From contig CAWDSH010000001.1 in NCBI GenBank assembly GCA_963804865.1, forward strand, positions 558,001-622,000: 64,000 nt of DNA, read 5' to 3'. Each line of letters begins with the position of its first letter. Positions within the stretch are counted from its first letter, which is position 1. The notes beneath the pieces were generated by a model that did not search any database, had not been told where the DNA came from, and worked only from the letters and a program-made list of their open reading frames with translations. The DNA comes from CAVVEQ01 sp963804865 (GTDB lineage Bacteria > Chloroflexota > Anaerolineae > Anaerolineales > Anaerolineaceae). Position numbers and translations under genes: made by a program. Shown in pieces: positions 9,534-17,870 of this stretch.

Positions 9534-10433
9534 TTAATTAAAGTAAGTTGGAACTTCGAGCACCGCTCGAGCAGTCCGCGTCCCAAACCATGACACCATT
9601 TTCCCGTCGACTTTTATTAATTTTTGATTCTTCATCGCTGGGGTTTGCAGTAATGCCTTGGAACAAGTTTCGATATCATTATTAGAGAATGAGAATGGTT
9701 CATCAGGAAAAATGATCAAATCCGGTTGGGCGGTAATGATTTCATGAGCATTTACTCGTGGGTACCCAAGGTCTCTTTCACCGGGTTCTTCCATTGAATT
9801 CGTTTTTCCAAGATCAGCCTCGATGGGATACTTCCGCATTCTGCCAGCGAATACATTCTCTCCCCCACATCGACGTAGAAGATCGCCCGAATAAGTTCCG
9901 TCATTAAAAGTCACCCAATATAGGTCGCCTTCCAATTCTTCCTGCCATAAGGGACAAAAAAAACGCACGGGTGTAACATCTGAAATTGACATCAATGCGT
10001 ATTCAATCGCAGTTTTTAGAATATTCACCTTCATCGAAGCTGTATCATCGCGAAAAACACCCGCAATGCTATTGAGGATATCCAGCGCATCTTCAATCGT
10101 TTTTGGATCCGTGACCCAAACAGTAATTCCAGCTTGTAGTAATTCGTTTATTAATACTTTTGAATTTTCTTCTTTGGCAGCAATGACAAATTCAGGTCTT
10201 AGAGACAAAATCGTACTTATTGAAGGATCTTTAGCTCCACCCACTCTTGTGATCCCTTCAAGATTGGCCTTGGGTTCACAACAATAATCAGTGATCCCTA
10301 CCAGGTGTTTTTCAAGGCTCAATTCAGCAATACTCTCCGTGATGGAAGGAACGAGTGATACTACCCGTTCAGGAGGCTTGATGAACTGCAACAAAGGATT
10401 ATTACCAATCGAAGATCTACCAAAGTCGGTCAT
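9534..10433 (-). CDS. BtuF-like helical-backbone metal-receptor protein without signal peptide
   Basis: 299 residues with the substrate-binding fold of vitamin B12/iron-siderophore ABC receptors: RVVSLVPSITESIAEL, a VGGAKDPSISTILSLRPEFVIA segment and a late PDLIIFPDEPF. Known receptors of this family are periplasmic or lipoproteins, but this one begins MTDFGRSS with no hydrophobic leader or lipobox, and no ABC permease or ATPase is near. It is therefore probably cytoplasmic. Its start overlaps the end of the upstream M20 gene by four bases, so the two are translationally coupled. It is the last gene of the ricT-side run. Ligand unknown. Confidence 0.8.
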   Translation of the reverse strand: MTDFGRSSIGNNPLLQFIKPPERVVSLVPSITESIAELSLEKHLVGITDYCCEPKANLEGITRVGGAKDPSISTILSLRPEFVIAAKEENSKVLINELLQAGITVWVTDPKTIEDALDILNSIAGVFRDDTASMKVNILKTAIEYALMSISDVTPVRFFCPLWQEELEGDLYWVTFNDGTYSGDLLRRCGGENVFAGRMRKYPIEADLGKTNSMEEPGERDLGYPRVNAHEIITAQPDLIIFPDEPFSFSNNDIETCSKALLQTPAMKNQKLIKVDGKMVSWFGTRTARAVLEVPTYFN

Positions 10434-11605
10434 GAATTCAACAACTCTATAGCTCCAGCAACCATGAGTGCGGCAGCTTTTGGAAGAACTTGTTCATCAA
10501 AATTGAACTCGGGATGATGATGTCCCTGAATCAAACCCAGCTCTGTATTTTTTGAACCGATATAGATATAACAACCAGGGATTTTCTCAAGGAAGTATGC
10601 CATATCTTCAGATCCCATCGACCGATATTGCGAGTCAATTTCTGCGGAAGTGAATAAATCAATTGCAGCTTTCCGGATTCTATTGGTGACATATTCATCA
10701 TTCACGGTCGGCGGATCTGTCATGATGAATTTCACCGAGCCAGAACAGCCCATACCTTCTGATATTTTCTTGACGATTAATTCCAAATGCTCGACAACAT
10801 TGAAGCGAACTTTTTTGTCAAATGATCGGATGGTGCCTTTTATTGACACTTCACCTGGAATGACATTATATGTTTCACCACCAGATATTTGCGTGATGCT
10901 GAGCACTGCCGTGTCCTTGGGTGAAACATTTCTGGAAATGATGGATTGCAGTGCGGTGATTATCTGTGCTGACGCAAGGATCGGATCTTGTGTATTCTCC
11001 GGTATCGCACCGTGACCGCCCTTGCCGATGATGGTGATTTCAAAGAAATCGGCTCCAGCCATGATCGGACCCGGTGAAATTCCTAACCATCCCAATGGTT
11101 TTTCATTCCAAATATGAATTCCTACTGCGTAATCAGGCTTTAAGTTTTGTAATAATCCTTCTTTAATCATTCGCTCAGCACCACCCAAACCTTCTTCAGC
11201 TGGCTGAAAAACAATAGCGATCGTACCGGGAAAACTTTCATTCATTCCTGAAAGGATTTTTGCACAGGTCAACCCAATAGCCATATGGCCATCATGTCCA
11301 CAGGCATGCATACATCCGGGATTCCTGGATGCGTATTCCACCTTATTCATTTCGGTAATTGGGAGGGCATCCATGTCGAATCGAAGAAGCACTGTTTTGC
11401 CTGGTTTTTCCCCTTGAATTTGAGCCAGGACCCCGGTATCCGCCAATCCTTTTTGATAGAAAACATTCATTTTATCCAATTCGGAAACGATCCTTGAGGA
11501 TGAATACTTCTCCTGAAATCCGAGCTCAGGATGTTGATGGAAATCCCTGCGTAATTCCTGCGAATAAGAAAAAAGATTTTCTGCCAGTTGAATACTTTGT
11601 TTCAT
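10430..11605 (-). CDS. M20 family amidohydrolase (N-acyl amino acid / aminoacylase-like)
   Basis: 391-residue metal-dependent hydrolase of the M20D group, which cleaves N-acyl or N-acetyl amino acids and related amides. MHACGHDGHMA gives the metal-ligand Cys/His set, QPAEEGLGGAERM supplies the catalytic Glu, and MGSEDMAYFLEKIPGCYIYIG the last ligand region; the dimerisation domain lies between. No signal peptide, so cytoplasmic. It starts 6 bases after the PIG-L deacetylase gene and overlaps the BtuF-like gene. The deacetylase-amidohydrolase pair suggests turnover of an N-acylated compound, which is inference. Confidence 0.92.
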   Translation of the reverse strand: MKQSIQLAENLFSYSQELRRDFHQHPELGFQEKYSSSRIVSELDKMNVFYQKGLADTGVLAQIQGEKPGKTVLLRFDMDALPITEMNKVEYASRNPGCMHACGHDGHMAIGLTCAKILSGMNESFPGTIAIVFQPAEEGLGGAERMIKEGLLQNLKPDYAVGIHIWNEKPLGWLGISPGPIMAGADFFEITIIGKGGHGAIPENTQDPILASAQIITALQSIISRNVSPKDTAVLSITQISGGETYNVIPGEVSIKGTIRSFDKKVRFNVVEHLELIVKKISEGMGCSGSVKFIMTDPPTVNDEYVTNRIRKAAIDLFTSAEIDSQYRSMGSEDMAYFLEKIPGCYIYIGSKNTELGLIQGHHHPEFNFDEQVLPKAAALMVAGAIELLNS

Positions 11606-11611
11606 GAAGAA

Positions 11612-12346
11612 TCACCTGAATAATATTCTGCGAAATTTTTCTTCATACCGCGGATGTTCATCCGTGCTGTCGGTGGTCCTCCGACTTCGCATCCGTTGGT
11701 CAAATGCTTTCATCTCACCGATCTGGGATCTGTGTTCATGCAAGGCATTGATTTTGGCATTCCAAAAATCAGTGACATCTAGAACAATATCGGGTTGATT
11801 CGTGAGCGATATCCACAATTCCTTTATTTCATGCGCATCCAATCCTTCATCATTTATAAGTTCAGGGAAGAACAAAGGATTACCAGCTGCGGGGAATACC
11901 GCTTCCAGGACGATTTTCCCGGCTGCAAGATGATCCGGGTGATTGAGATAGTTCTCCCGGTGAAAAATATTGGTTGGATCGCAGGTGACAACAATATCTG
12001 GTTGTACCTTGCGGATCGCCCTAACCACTTGTTTACGGGCATCAACACTGGGTTCCAAAAACCCATCCTCGAAATCGAGGAAACTGACACTTTTCACACC
12101 CAGTACCTTGGCAGCAGATTTCTGTTCTTTCTCCCGGTATGTTGATATGACCTTTGGGGAGATCATTTCCTCATTCCCCCCCCGTTCCCCGCGGGTGAAA
12201 AGGCAATATTCAACAGAATGACCCGCTGAAATCCAACGGGCCAAACTGGCACCACAAAAATATTCGGGATCATCAGGATGCGCAAGAATTACCAGGATCT
12301 TTTGCGCATCTTTCCATCCTTCAGGCTGCAGGCACATCTTTTTCAT
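11612..12346 (-). CDS. PIG-L/LmbE family deacetylase
   Basis: Zinc-dependent N-acetyl-sugar deacetylase family (relatives act on GlcNAc-malate, GlcNAc-PI or GlcNAc-inositol). AHPDDPEYF near the N terminus and NHPDHLAAG in the middle give the zinc-binding His/Asp set. The start is placed at 12346, giving 244 residues, because it falls within the last codons of ricT and gives the usual family length. The longer open frame to 12499 is read entirely inside ricT and lacks family similarity; an ATG at 12337 is a second option. Cytoplasmic. Part of a bacillithiol-like or cell-wall sugar pathway is possible but not shown. Confidence 0.87.
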   Translation of the reverse strand: MKKMCLQPEGWKDAQKILVILAHPDDPEYFCGASLARWISAGHSVEYCLFTRGERGGNEEMISPKVISTYREKEQKSAAKVLGVKSVSFLDFEDGFLEPSVDARKQVVRAIRKVQPDIVVTCDPTNIFHRENYLNHPDHLAAGKIVLEAVFPAAGNPLFFPELINDEGLDAHEIKELWISLTNQPDIVLDVTDFWNAKINALHEHRSQIGEMKAFDQRMRSRRTTDSTDEHPRYEEKFRRILFR

Positions 12347-13214
12347 TAGAAGGTTGTTCGCCTTCATCGATTTCTTGAGTATTTCCCTTTTCATCCAGGA
12401 GTTGAACCTCTTCTTTGGGAAATTCGCGAACTCCAATTTCAGGGATTTCCACGAGTATCGTGCCGCGCAAGGGGTGAACGTCGACGACTCTACCATCACC
12501 TTGAGGTGTCCTGACTACTTTATTCCTCTTGGGTAAGCGCTGTCGCGCATCGACATACTGCTGGTACTCATAGATGAGGCAGCATCGCAATCTCCCGCAC
12601 ATCCCTGTGATCTCTGAAGGTGTGAGAGATATGGACTGCTCTTTTGCCATTCTAATGGAAATTGAATTGAATTCTGTCAGGAATTTCGAACAGCAGCGAA
12701 CTTCCAAACCGCATGCTCCCATCCCTCCCATGCATTTTGCCACGTCTCGCGGGCCTATCTGCCTGAGCTCCACTTGTGCAGGAGTATAAACGCGTTGCAT
12801 GTCCTGCCTGAGAGATTTTAGATCAATTTTTTCTTCACTTTCAGTGCTGTAATGAATTCCGAGTCTGCTGCCATCAAAACTGTATTCAGCGCTTATGATC
12901 TTTATTTGTTTTAAATTAAGCTCTTTTGCTCTTTTTCGAGCAGAATTTACTACCTCTTCTTCTTTTTGCTGCCAAACTTGATGTTGAACAAGGTCGCGTG
13001 GTGTTGCTTTGCGATCTATCTGTTTCCAATTGCCTTCATTAACCAACATCGATTCAGGTATCAGGTGAGTCATCTGCCCCAGCTGCCATCCCCTGCTCGT
13101 TTCAACAACGACAATATCACCCGGCACCACGTCCGGGATACGTCCTGCGTCGAAATGGTAGATTTTCCCGATTTTCGCGAACCGCACACCAACAATTTTT
13201 TGAGTAGATGTCAT
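12321..13214 (-). CDS. ricT: RicT/PSP1 family regulatory iron-sulfur protein
   Basis: 297 residues. The PSP1 C-terminal domain is clear, with CMGGMGACGLEVRCC and MCGRLRCCLIYE, the Cys pattern of RicT (YaaT). In Bacillus, RicT with RicA and RicF forms an Fe-S complex that aids RNase Y processing; no ricA or ricF is visible here. The acidic C-terminal tail is family-variable. It starts 2 bases after a small Cys-rich gene and its last codons overlap the PIG-L gene, so translation is coupled. The ATG at 13214 has only a weak Shine-Dalgarno sequence, consistent with coupling. Confidence 0.92.
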   Translation of the reverse strand: MTSTQKIVGVRFAKIGKIYHFDAGRIPDVVPGDIVVVETSRGWQLGQMTHLIPESMLVNEGNWKQIDRKATPRDLVQHQVWQQKEEEVVNSARKRAKELNLKQIKIISAEYSFDGSRLGIHYSTESEEKIDLKSLRQDMQRVYTPAQVELRQIGPRDVAKCMGGMGACGLEVRCCSKFLTEFNSISIRMAKEQSISLTPSEITGMCGRLRCCLIYEYQQYVDARQRLPKRNKVVRTPQGDGRVVDVHPLRGTILVEIPEIGVREFPKEEVQLLDEKGNTQEIDEGEQPSNEKDVPAA

Positions 13215-13216
13215 AG

Positions 13217-13543
13217 TTAAGAACTTCTAACGGAAATAAATTTCTCCATCTCAGTTTTGCTGGAAAGAAATTGCTTTTCCAGGTCTTGATCCGTGCCCTT
13301 GAAGCGGCGGATGGTTTGCCTGGCGCATTGAGTGCATCCCCGCATCGCCCGGAATGAATCTGCATCGCATGCCACGCACCCACCGAGACGCACCATCATC
13401 AGAACAAATCCTAATTGATCTGAAATGGTCGCGTCAGGGCTGATGATCATCTCGATCAATTCATCCCATTTTAGACTACGCGCATGCTCGAGGGAAGAAA
13501 TAACCCTTAATGGAAAAAGCAATTCTGTATCTGAATTGTACAT
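13217..13543 (-). CDS. Small conserved-looking protein with two CxxC pairs, upstream of ricT
   Basis: 108 residues, family not recognised. The middle holds GGCVACDADSFRAMRGCTQC, two Cys-x2-Cys pairs that could bind zinc or an Fe-S cluster; the rest is helical and hydrophilic with no membrane segment. AAGGCAGG lies before the ATG and the stop is two bases from the ricT start, which supports a real coupled gene. It may be a RicT partner or simply a small nucleic-acid-associated protein; function unknown. Confidence 0.72.
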   Translation of the reverse strand: MYNSDTELLFPLRVISSLEHARSLKWDELIEMIISPDATISDQLGFVLMMVRLGGCVACDADSFRAMRGCTQCARQTIRRFKGTDQDLEKQFLSSKTEMEKFISVRSS

Positions 13544-13621
13544 TTACCTGCCTTGCGAATGAACTATCCGATTATAAACCAGTTATCTCCACTCTAGAGA
13601 TATGAATGATTTTATCCAATC

Positions 13622-15463
13622 TTATTCTACTGTGACAGACTTTGCCAGATTTCTTGGCTGATCCACATCCAGCCCGCGCTCCAGGGCAATGTAATAAGCT
13701 AATAACTGGAGCGGGATGATCGTAGTCACCGGGCTCAGTAACCAGGGTGTCTCAGGAATCCAAAGGACATGATCAGCCAATTCCTTCACCCGTTCATCAC
13801 CTGTCGTCGCGACAGCTACAACGATTCCGCCCCGCGCTTTTGCCTGTTCGATCTGGCTTATCATTTTCTCATACCAGGGATCTTTTGGAACGATGGCGAT
13901 GACCGGCATATCCTTATCAACCAGAGCGATGGGTCCATGTTTCATTTCACCGGCAGGATAGCCTTCCGCGTGAACGTAAGAGATCTCCTTAAGTTTAAGC
14001 GCTCCTTCGTACGCGATGGGCATATTGATACCCCGCCCCAGGTATAACGCATCCCGGGAATCTTTCAGGATCTTGGCTATTTCCATGACTTCGGATTCGC
14101 GATCCAGGCATTGCCCAACAAGATCTGGGATCCGGCCAAGATCAGCAACCAATGCCTTTAACTGACGTTGATCCAATACCCCACGAAGATCTCCGAGTAG
14201 AACAGCCAGCATGTATAAATCAACCAGGGGAGCGGTGAAAGCTTTCGTGGAGGCAACCCCAATTTCAGGTCCGGTCTGCATGGAGATATATCCATCTGCC
14301 AGGCGCATCGCCTGGGAGCCGATGGCATTCACAATCGACCATAGAACTGCGCCTTTTTTTCGTGCCTCTTCCATAGCCGCCAATGTATCCGCGGTTTCAC
14401 CGGATTGGCTGATGGCCAGTACAACCGTATTTTTATCCACAATCGGATCGCGATATCTGAATTCTGAAGCGATATCAACTTCAACCGGTAGCCGTGCAAT
14501 CTTCTCGATCATTACCTTTCCCACCATGCAGGCATGAGCAGCAGTTCCACAGGCGGTAATGATCATTTTTTTGATTGAAGTTGCCTGCTCCCTTTCGAGA
14601 TTGAGCTGGTCGAAAACGATCTTTCCGGAGTTGAAATCAACTCTTCCTGCCAGGGTATCAGTTAATGATCGGACCTGCTCATGGATTTCCTTCAGCATGA
14701 AGTGGCGGTATTCACCTTTTTCAGCTGCGATTGGGTCCCACGCGATCGTATGGCTTTCGAGTTTAATCGGTTTGCCATCAAGGTCATAGAAATCAGCACC
14801 TGATGATTTAACCACCGCCATCTGCCTGGATTCAAGGAAGAATACATTCCGAGTATGTTCAAGAATGGCGGGTATATCGGATGCCACGAACATTTCGCCG
14901 TCGCCCTGTCCTATGACTACCCCACCGGCATTGCCAATGCGGGCAGCCACGATCTTGTCCGGTTCATCCACAGATATCGCGACGATCCCATGCGCGCCTT
15001 TGATAAGTTTTAATGCTTTTTGCACGGCTTTAACAAAATCATTTTCTGTCGAAAGGAATTTCTCAATCAAGTGAACGATCGTTTCGGTATCTGTTTCGGA
15101 TTTGAATTCAACACCTTCTGCAACAAGCTCTTCTTTAAGCGTTAGGTAATTTTCAACGATGCCGTTATGGACCAAAACCACATTACCTGATTTGCTGGTG
15201 TGTGGATGCGCATTTTTTGCGCTTGGTACACCATGTGTGGCCCAACGTGTATGCCCGATCCCGATATTCCCTTCCAATGGTTCTCTTTGAACCAATTCTT
15301 CCAGGCGGTTTAATTTTCCAACATCCCTGCGTACTTGAACTTTACCATTCGAAATGACTGCCAAGCCGGCTGAATCATATCCGCGATACTCCAACTTTTT
15401 TAATCCGTTCAGGATTATTGGTGTCGCATTTTGATCCCCAATGTAGCCAACGATTCCACACAT
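13622..15463 (-). CDS. glmS: Glutamine-fructose-6-phosphate aminotransferase (isomerising)
   Basis: Makes glucosamine-6-phosphate from fructose-6-phosphate and glutamine, the first step to UDP-GlcNAc. 613 residues. Cys2 of MCGIVGYIGD is the glutaminase nucleophile; the EYRGYDSAG motif and the two SIS domains (SQSGETADT, STKAFT) follow, ending in the standard NLAKSVTVE. GGAGG precedes the ATG. Its roughly 280-base leader carries a glmS-type ribozyme (15541-15690), so the gene is expected to be repressed by its own product through mRNA self-cleavage. Confidence 0.98.
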   Translation of the reverse strand: MCGIVGYIGDQNATPIILNGLKKLEYRGYDSAGLAVISNGKVQVRRDVGKLNRLEELVQREPLEGNIGIGHTRWATHGVPSAKNAHPHTSKSGNVVLVHNGIVENYLTLKEELVAEGVEFKSETDTETIVHLIEKFLSTENDFVKAVQKALKLIKGAHGIVAISVDEPDKIVAARIGNAGGVVIGQGDGEMFVASDIPAILEHTRNVFFLESRQMAVVKSSGADFYDLDGKPIKLESHTIAWDPIAAEKGEYRHFMLKEIHEQVRSLTDTLAGRVDFNSGKIVFDQLNLEREQATSIKKMIITACGTAAHACMVGKVMIEKIARLPVEVDIASEFRYRDPIVDKNTVVLAISQSGETADTLAAMEEARKKGAVLWSIVNAIGSQAMRLADGYISMQTGPEIGVASTKAFTAPLVDLYMLAVLLGDLRGVLDQRQLKALVADLGRIPDLVGQCLDRESEVMEIAKILKDSRDALYLGRGINMPIAYEGALKLKEISYVHAEGYPAGEMKHGPIALVDKDMPVIAIVPKDPWYEKMISQIEQAKARGGIVVAVATTGDERVKELADHVLWIPETPWLLSPVTTIIPLQLLAYYIALERGLDVDQPRNLAKSVTVE

Positions 15464-15540
15464 ATCTAACCTCCAAACGAAGCAATTCTCCTCCAGGCAT
15501 CACCTGGTAAGGAGTCTAATTTATTACACTTCAATAATTC

Positions 15541-15690
15541 TCTTGGGAAAAGTGCAGGCAACTAATTGCCTGGAGGGCTTCCGCTGATCTGTCGATTTTC
15601 CCGGAGTTTTCCGGTTAACGCTGCTTCGCAGCAGCGAACCCTCATCCTCGTCACCTTGTTGAGACCTTACAACACAAGGCCATGCGCTTG
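15541..15690 (-). ncRNA. glmS-type self-cleaving ribozyme in the glmS leader
   Basis: Read 5'-3' on the minus strand the element has the glmS ribozyme order. A cleavage site A|GCGC (A at 15688, G at 15687) comes first, then a P2 hairpin closed by CCUUG/CAAGG, then the conserved GACGAGGAU. The P3 strand GAGGG pairs with CCCUC and is preceded on its 3' side by AUCGACAGAUCAGCGGAAG, close to the family AUCGA...GGCGGAUG. A P4 hairpin CAGGCAA/UUGCCUG follows. GGGAAAA and UUUUCCC could form a further long-range helix. Compared with Bacillus it has extra hairpins inserted after GAGGGUU. It lies directly upstream of glmS. A second copy at 17141-17291 has compensatory changes in P2 and P4. Confidence 0.82.
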
Positions 15691-15749
15691 ACTTTTCCAG
15701 TTTCAGTTCGTGTTTTTTGTTTGTTCCTCCTTAGTATTAATTTACGGCA

Positions 15750-15777
15750 ATTATACTCACTAATTATGTATATCGAA
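15750..15777 (-). promoter_or_regulatory. Candidate promoter of the ribozyme-glmS transcript
   Basis: Minus-strand TATAAT (15755-15750) is preceded after 16 bases by TTCGAT (15777-15772). Transcription would start near 15743, leaving about 55 bases before the ribozyme cleavage site. The -10 is perfect and the -35 weak. Confidence 0.5.
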
Positions 15778-16947
15778 CTAGCAAAGAACTCTATTATAAA
15801 GGTTGTTATCCAAAGGGTATTCGCCACATTGCTTGGCTATCTCAATCATATACACAATATTTTCCGGTTTTACATCTGCCTGAACATTATGGGAAGGTGC
15901 GAGAATGTATCCACCACCTTTTCCCAGGTCTTGGATACGCGTGATAACTTCTGACTTGATCTCGGATCTTGTGCCAAACGGTAGGACCTGCTGAATATCT
16001 ACGCCACCATGAAATGCTATCCGGTCACCAAATCGTGTTTTGAGTTCAGCAGAATTCATTCCAGCCGCATGCGGTTGGATTGGATCAATGATATCAATTC
16101 CTGCTTCTATCAGATCTGGTATAAACGCACTTATACTTCCACAGCTATGCAACATCATTTTCACTAAAGGGTTAACAGCATCTAGGTATTTTCTTGCCGC
16201 CTGGAAGCGCCGTTTCAAATGGGGCAACAGCTGATTTCTAAACATTTTCATGGAATACAATGGACCTATCTGCATACCTAAATCTTCTCCACTGGCTTTA
16301 AAAATATGCAAATATTTCGCCGTCGCTTCCAATCCTATGCGATCAAAAGCGATTTGAATATCGGTGATTTTTGTCAGCAGACTTTCAATAAATTCCGGAT
16401 CAGACGCTAAACAAATCATCCAATTCTCTATTCCTAGCATATTAAGTGCTGTTTCAGTAATGGGGCCACCAAAACGACCAATGATCGCAAAATCTGTATT
16501 TTCGGATAGTTGTTTTGCGGTCAATTCCGCTGCTTCTCCTCTACCAGGCAGGTCAGGCATTGGCCAGGGATATTTGTTCAAATCAGATAGATCGGCTTCT
16601 ATTAATGGAGGGATCGCAACTTCATAATAACTGCCACCGCTCAACTGAGCCATAGGACGATATACGATACCCCATTCATCCTGCACCAATCCATCACCAC
16701 TAACCTGGTTTATTATTTTTTTAGGTGAACCAAGTTTCACGGAAGAAATATCAATTCCAAGTGTTTTTAGTACAAGCGGGTGTGGAATTACCTCCATAGC
16801 GAAATTATATTTAACGTTTTCCTCAATTTCGATATGGAGATAATTTTTTAAATTAATATAAAAATCATAAAGCGGGTTTATGTCCATTGGAACACGATCT
16901 GGTTCTTGGAGGTTGATCGCTTTGATAACCCGTTCTCTCGAATTCAT
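15778..16947 (-). CDS. Uroporphyrinogen decarboxylase (UroD)/MtaA family protein
   Basis: 389 residues, TIM barrel. N-terminal MNSRERVIKAINLQEPDRVPMD is typical of the MtaA/CmuA-like branch, not of haem UroD. MMLHSCGSI supplies the His-x-Cys zinc ligands, followed by FHGGVDIQQVLPFG and a late GGYILAPSHNVQ. Such proteins are usually corrinoid-linked methyltransferases or of unknown sugar-linked function. No corrinoid protein is nearby. It lies alone between the two ribozyme copies, after a terminator, so it is probably transcribed separately from the PTS operon. The Shine-Dalgarno is distant, so the start is slightly uncertain. Confidence 0.87.
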   Translation of the reverse strand: MNSRERVIKAINLQEPDRVPMDINPLYDFYINLKNYLHIEIEENVKYNFAMEVIPHPLVLKTLGIDISSVKLGSPKKIINQVSGDGLVQDEWGIVYRPMAQLSGGSYYEVAIPPLIEADLSDLNKYPWPMPDLPGRGEAAELTAKQLSENTDFAIIGRFGGPITETALNMLGIENWMICLASDPEFIESLLTKITDIQIAFDRIGLEATAKYLHIFKASGEDLGMQIGPLYSMKMFRNQLLPHLKRRFQAARKYLDAVNPLVKMMLHSCGSISAFIPDLIEAGIDIIDPIQPHAAGMNSAELKTRFGDRIAFHGGVDIQQVLPFGTRSEIKSEVITRIQDLGKGGGYILAPSHNVQADVKPENIVYMIEIAKQCGEYPLDNNLYNRVLC

Positions 16948-17073
16948 AAAAACTTTTTTAGAACTCCATTCAATTTTGACTTAATAATATTATAACTTTT
17001 TCAATACATCGAGATTATGGATTTCGTACTTGAATTCTAATTTATCCCGAAATAATACATATCATAAACTTCC

Positions 17074-17105
17074 AAAAGGAGAATCCTCTTAAGTCAGGAT
17101 TCTCC
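17074..17105 (-). terminator. Intrinsic terminator after the second ribozyme
   Basis: Perfect 9-bp stem GGAGAATCC/GGATTCTCC (17078-17086 with 17097-17105) and a 10-base loop, followed on the minus strand by UUUU. It ends transcripts that come through the PTS operon and the ribozyme copy, before the UroD-like gene. Confidence 0.82.
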
Positions 17106-17140
17106 TTGCGAAGTGTAAGTCTATTCTTTTTTATTACAAT

Positions 17141-17291
17141 CTTACGGGAAAAGTGCAGGTAATTTTCTACGTGGAGGGCTTCCGCTGATCTGTTGATTTT
17201 CCGGGAAAATTCCTAACTAACGCTGCTGCACAACAGGAAACCCTCATCCTCGTCACCTTGATAAAGCTTTTATCATAGGTACTTGCGCTTG
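17141..17291 (-). ncRNA. Second glmS-type ribozyme, 3' of the PTS operon
   Basis: Same architecture as the copy before glmS: A|GCGC (A at 17289), P2 hairpin, GACGAGGAUGAGGGUU, an inserted arm, CAACAGAUCAGCGGAAGCCCUC, a P4 hairpin, and CACUUUUCCCGUAAG at the 3' end (the last part close to the family CCGUAAG). The P2 stem is ACCU/AGGU with UGAUAAA/UUUAUCA, different in sequence from copy 1 but still paired; P4 also changes on both sides. This covariation supports a conserved RNA. It lies 69 bases after the stop of the last PTS-operon gene and 36 bases before an intrinsic terminator, so it is in a 3' untranslated position, not before glmS. An AAAAATTACT inverted repeat (17300-17309/17349-17358) precedes it. 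Confidence 0.75.
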
Positions 17292-17359
17292 TCTCTCCCA
17301 AAAATTACTGGTTTTTGGTTCTATGTTCTTTCCATCTCATCTCTGCCAAGTAATTTTTC

Positions 17360-17779
17360 TTATTTAATTCCAAATTCATCCAGCAAAACATTATTTTCCG
17401 CCAATAATTCTTTGATCCAATCTGGTGAAAAACCCATCTTGGTGATTACATTCTTGGCGGTTGCAGGAACTGGCCAAATATCCAATCGATGTGGAATAAA
17501 TAATGGATGCCAATTCTTCAATTCCTTTTCCCAACGAGGTAACACATGTTTATAGATACCACTTGAGGTAATGTGCGGTTTGGATTTTATCAGTTCAGGC
17601 GCAAGATCGAGTACAAATTCCCTTGTCTTCTTCTCCACGGATTTCAGCTGGAAAAGACCGGCCAGATACACCGCAACAAGAACAGTGAAAACGATCGTCA
17701 CCAGGGAAGGATGCGAAAGGATGTAATCATAGATAGGTTCGAGGCCGCCAAGAAGGCTGCGAATGATTGCATCGATCAT
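17360..17779 (-). CDS. Unknown membrane-anchored protein, last gene of the PTS operon
   Basis: 139 residues, family not recognised. One transmembrane segment near residues 25-45 (SLVTIVFTVLVAVYLAGLF) and then a soluble domain rich in Trp, Pro and His (KHVLPRWEKELKNWHPLFIPHRLDIWPVPATAKN). It follows the EIIC gene by 91 bases in the same direction, suggesting an accessory to the transporter. The region after it holds the second ribozyme copy. Confidence 0.7.
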   Translation of the reverse strand: MIDAIIRSLLGGLEPIYDYILSHPSLVTIVFTVLVAVYLAGLFQLKSVEKKTREFVLDLAPELIKSKPHITSSGIYKHVLPRWEKELKNWHPLFIPHRLDIWPVPATAKNVITKMGFSPDWIKELLAENNVLLDEFGIK

Positions 17780-17870
17780 AGATGTTCCCTTTCATCTTTC
17801 AAGACACCACGGAGCGCCAAATGCTGACGCTCCGTGGAATTTAATTAACTAAAACTGACCTAAGAAAAGA

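Noticed and set aside
12347..12499. Upstream extension of the PIG-L frame
   Set aside because: Lies wholly inside ricT, codes for residues without family similarity; the start at 12346 fits family length.
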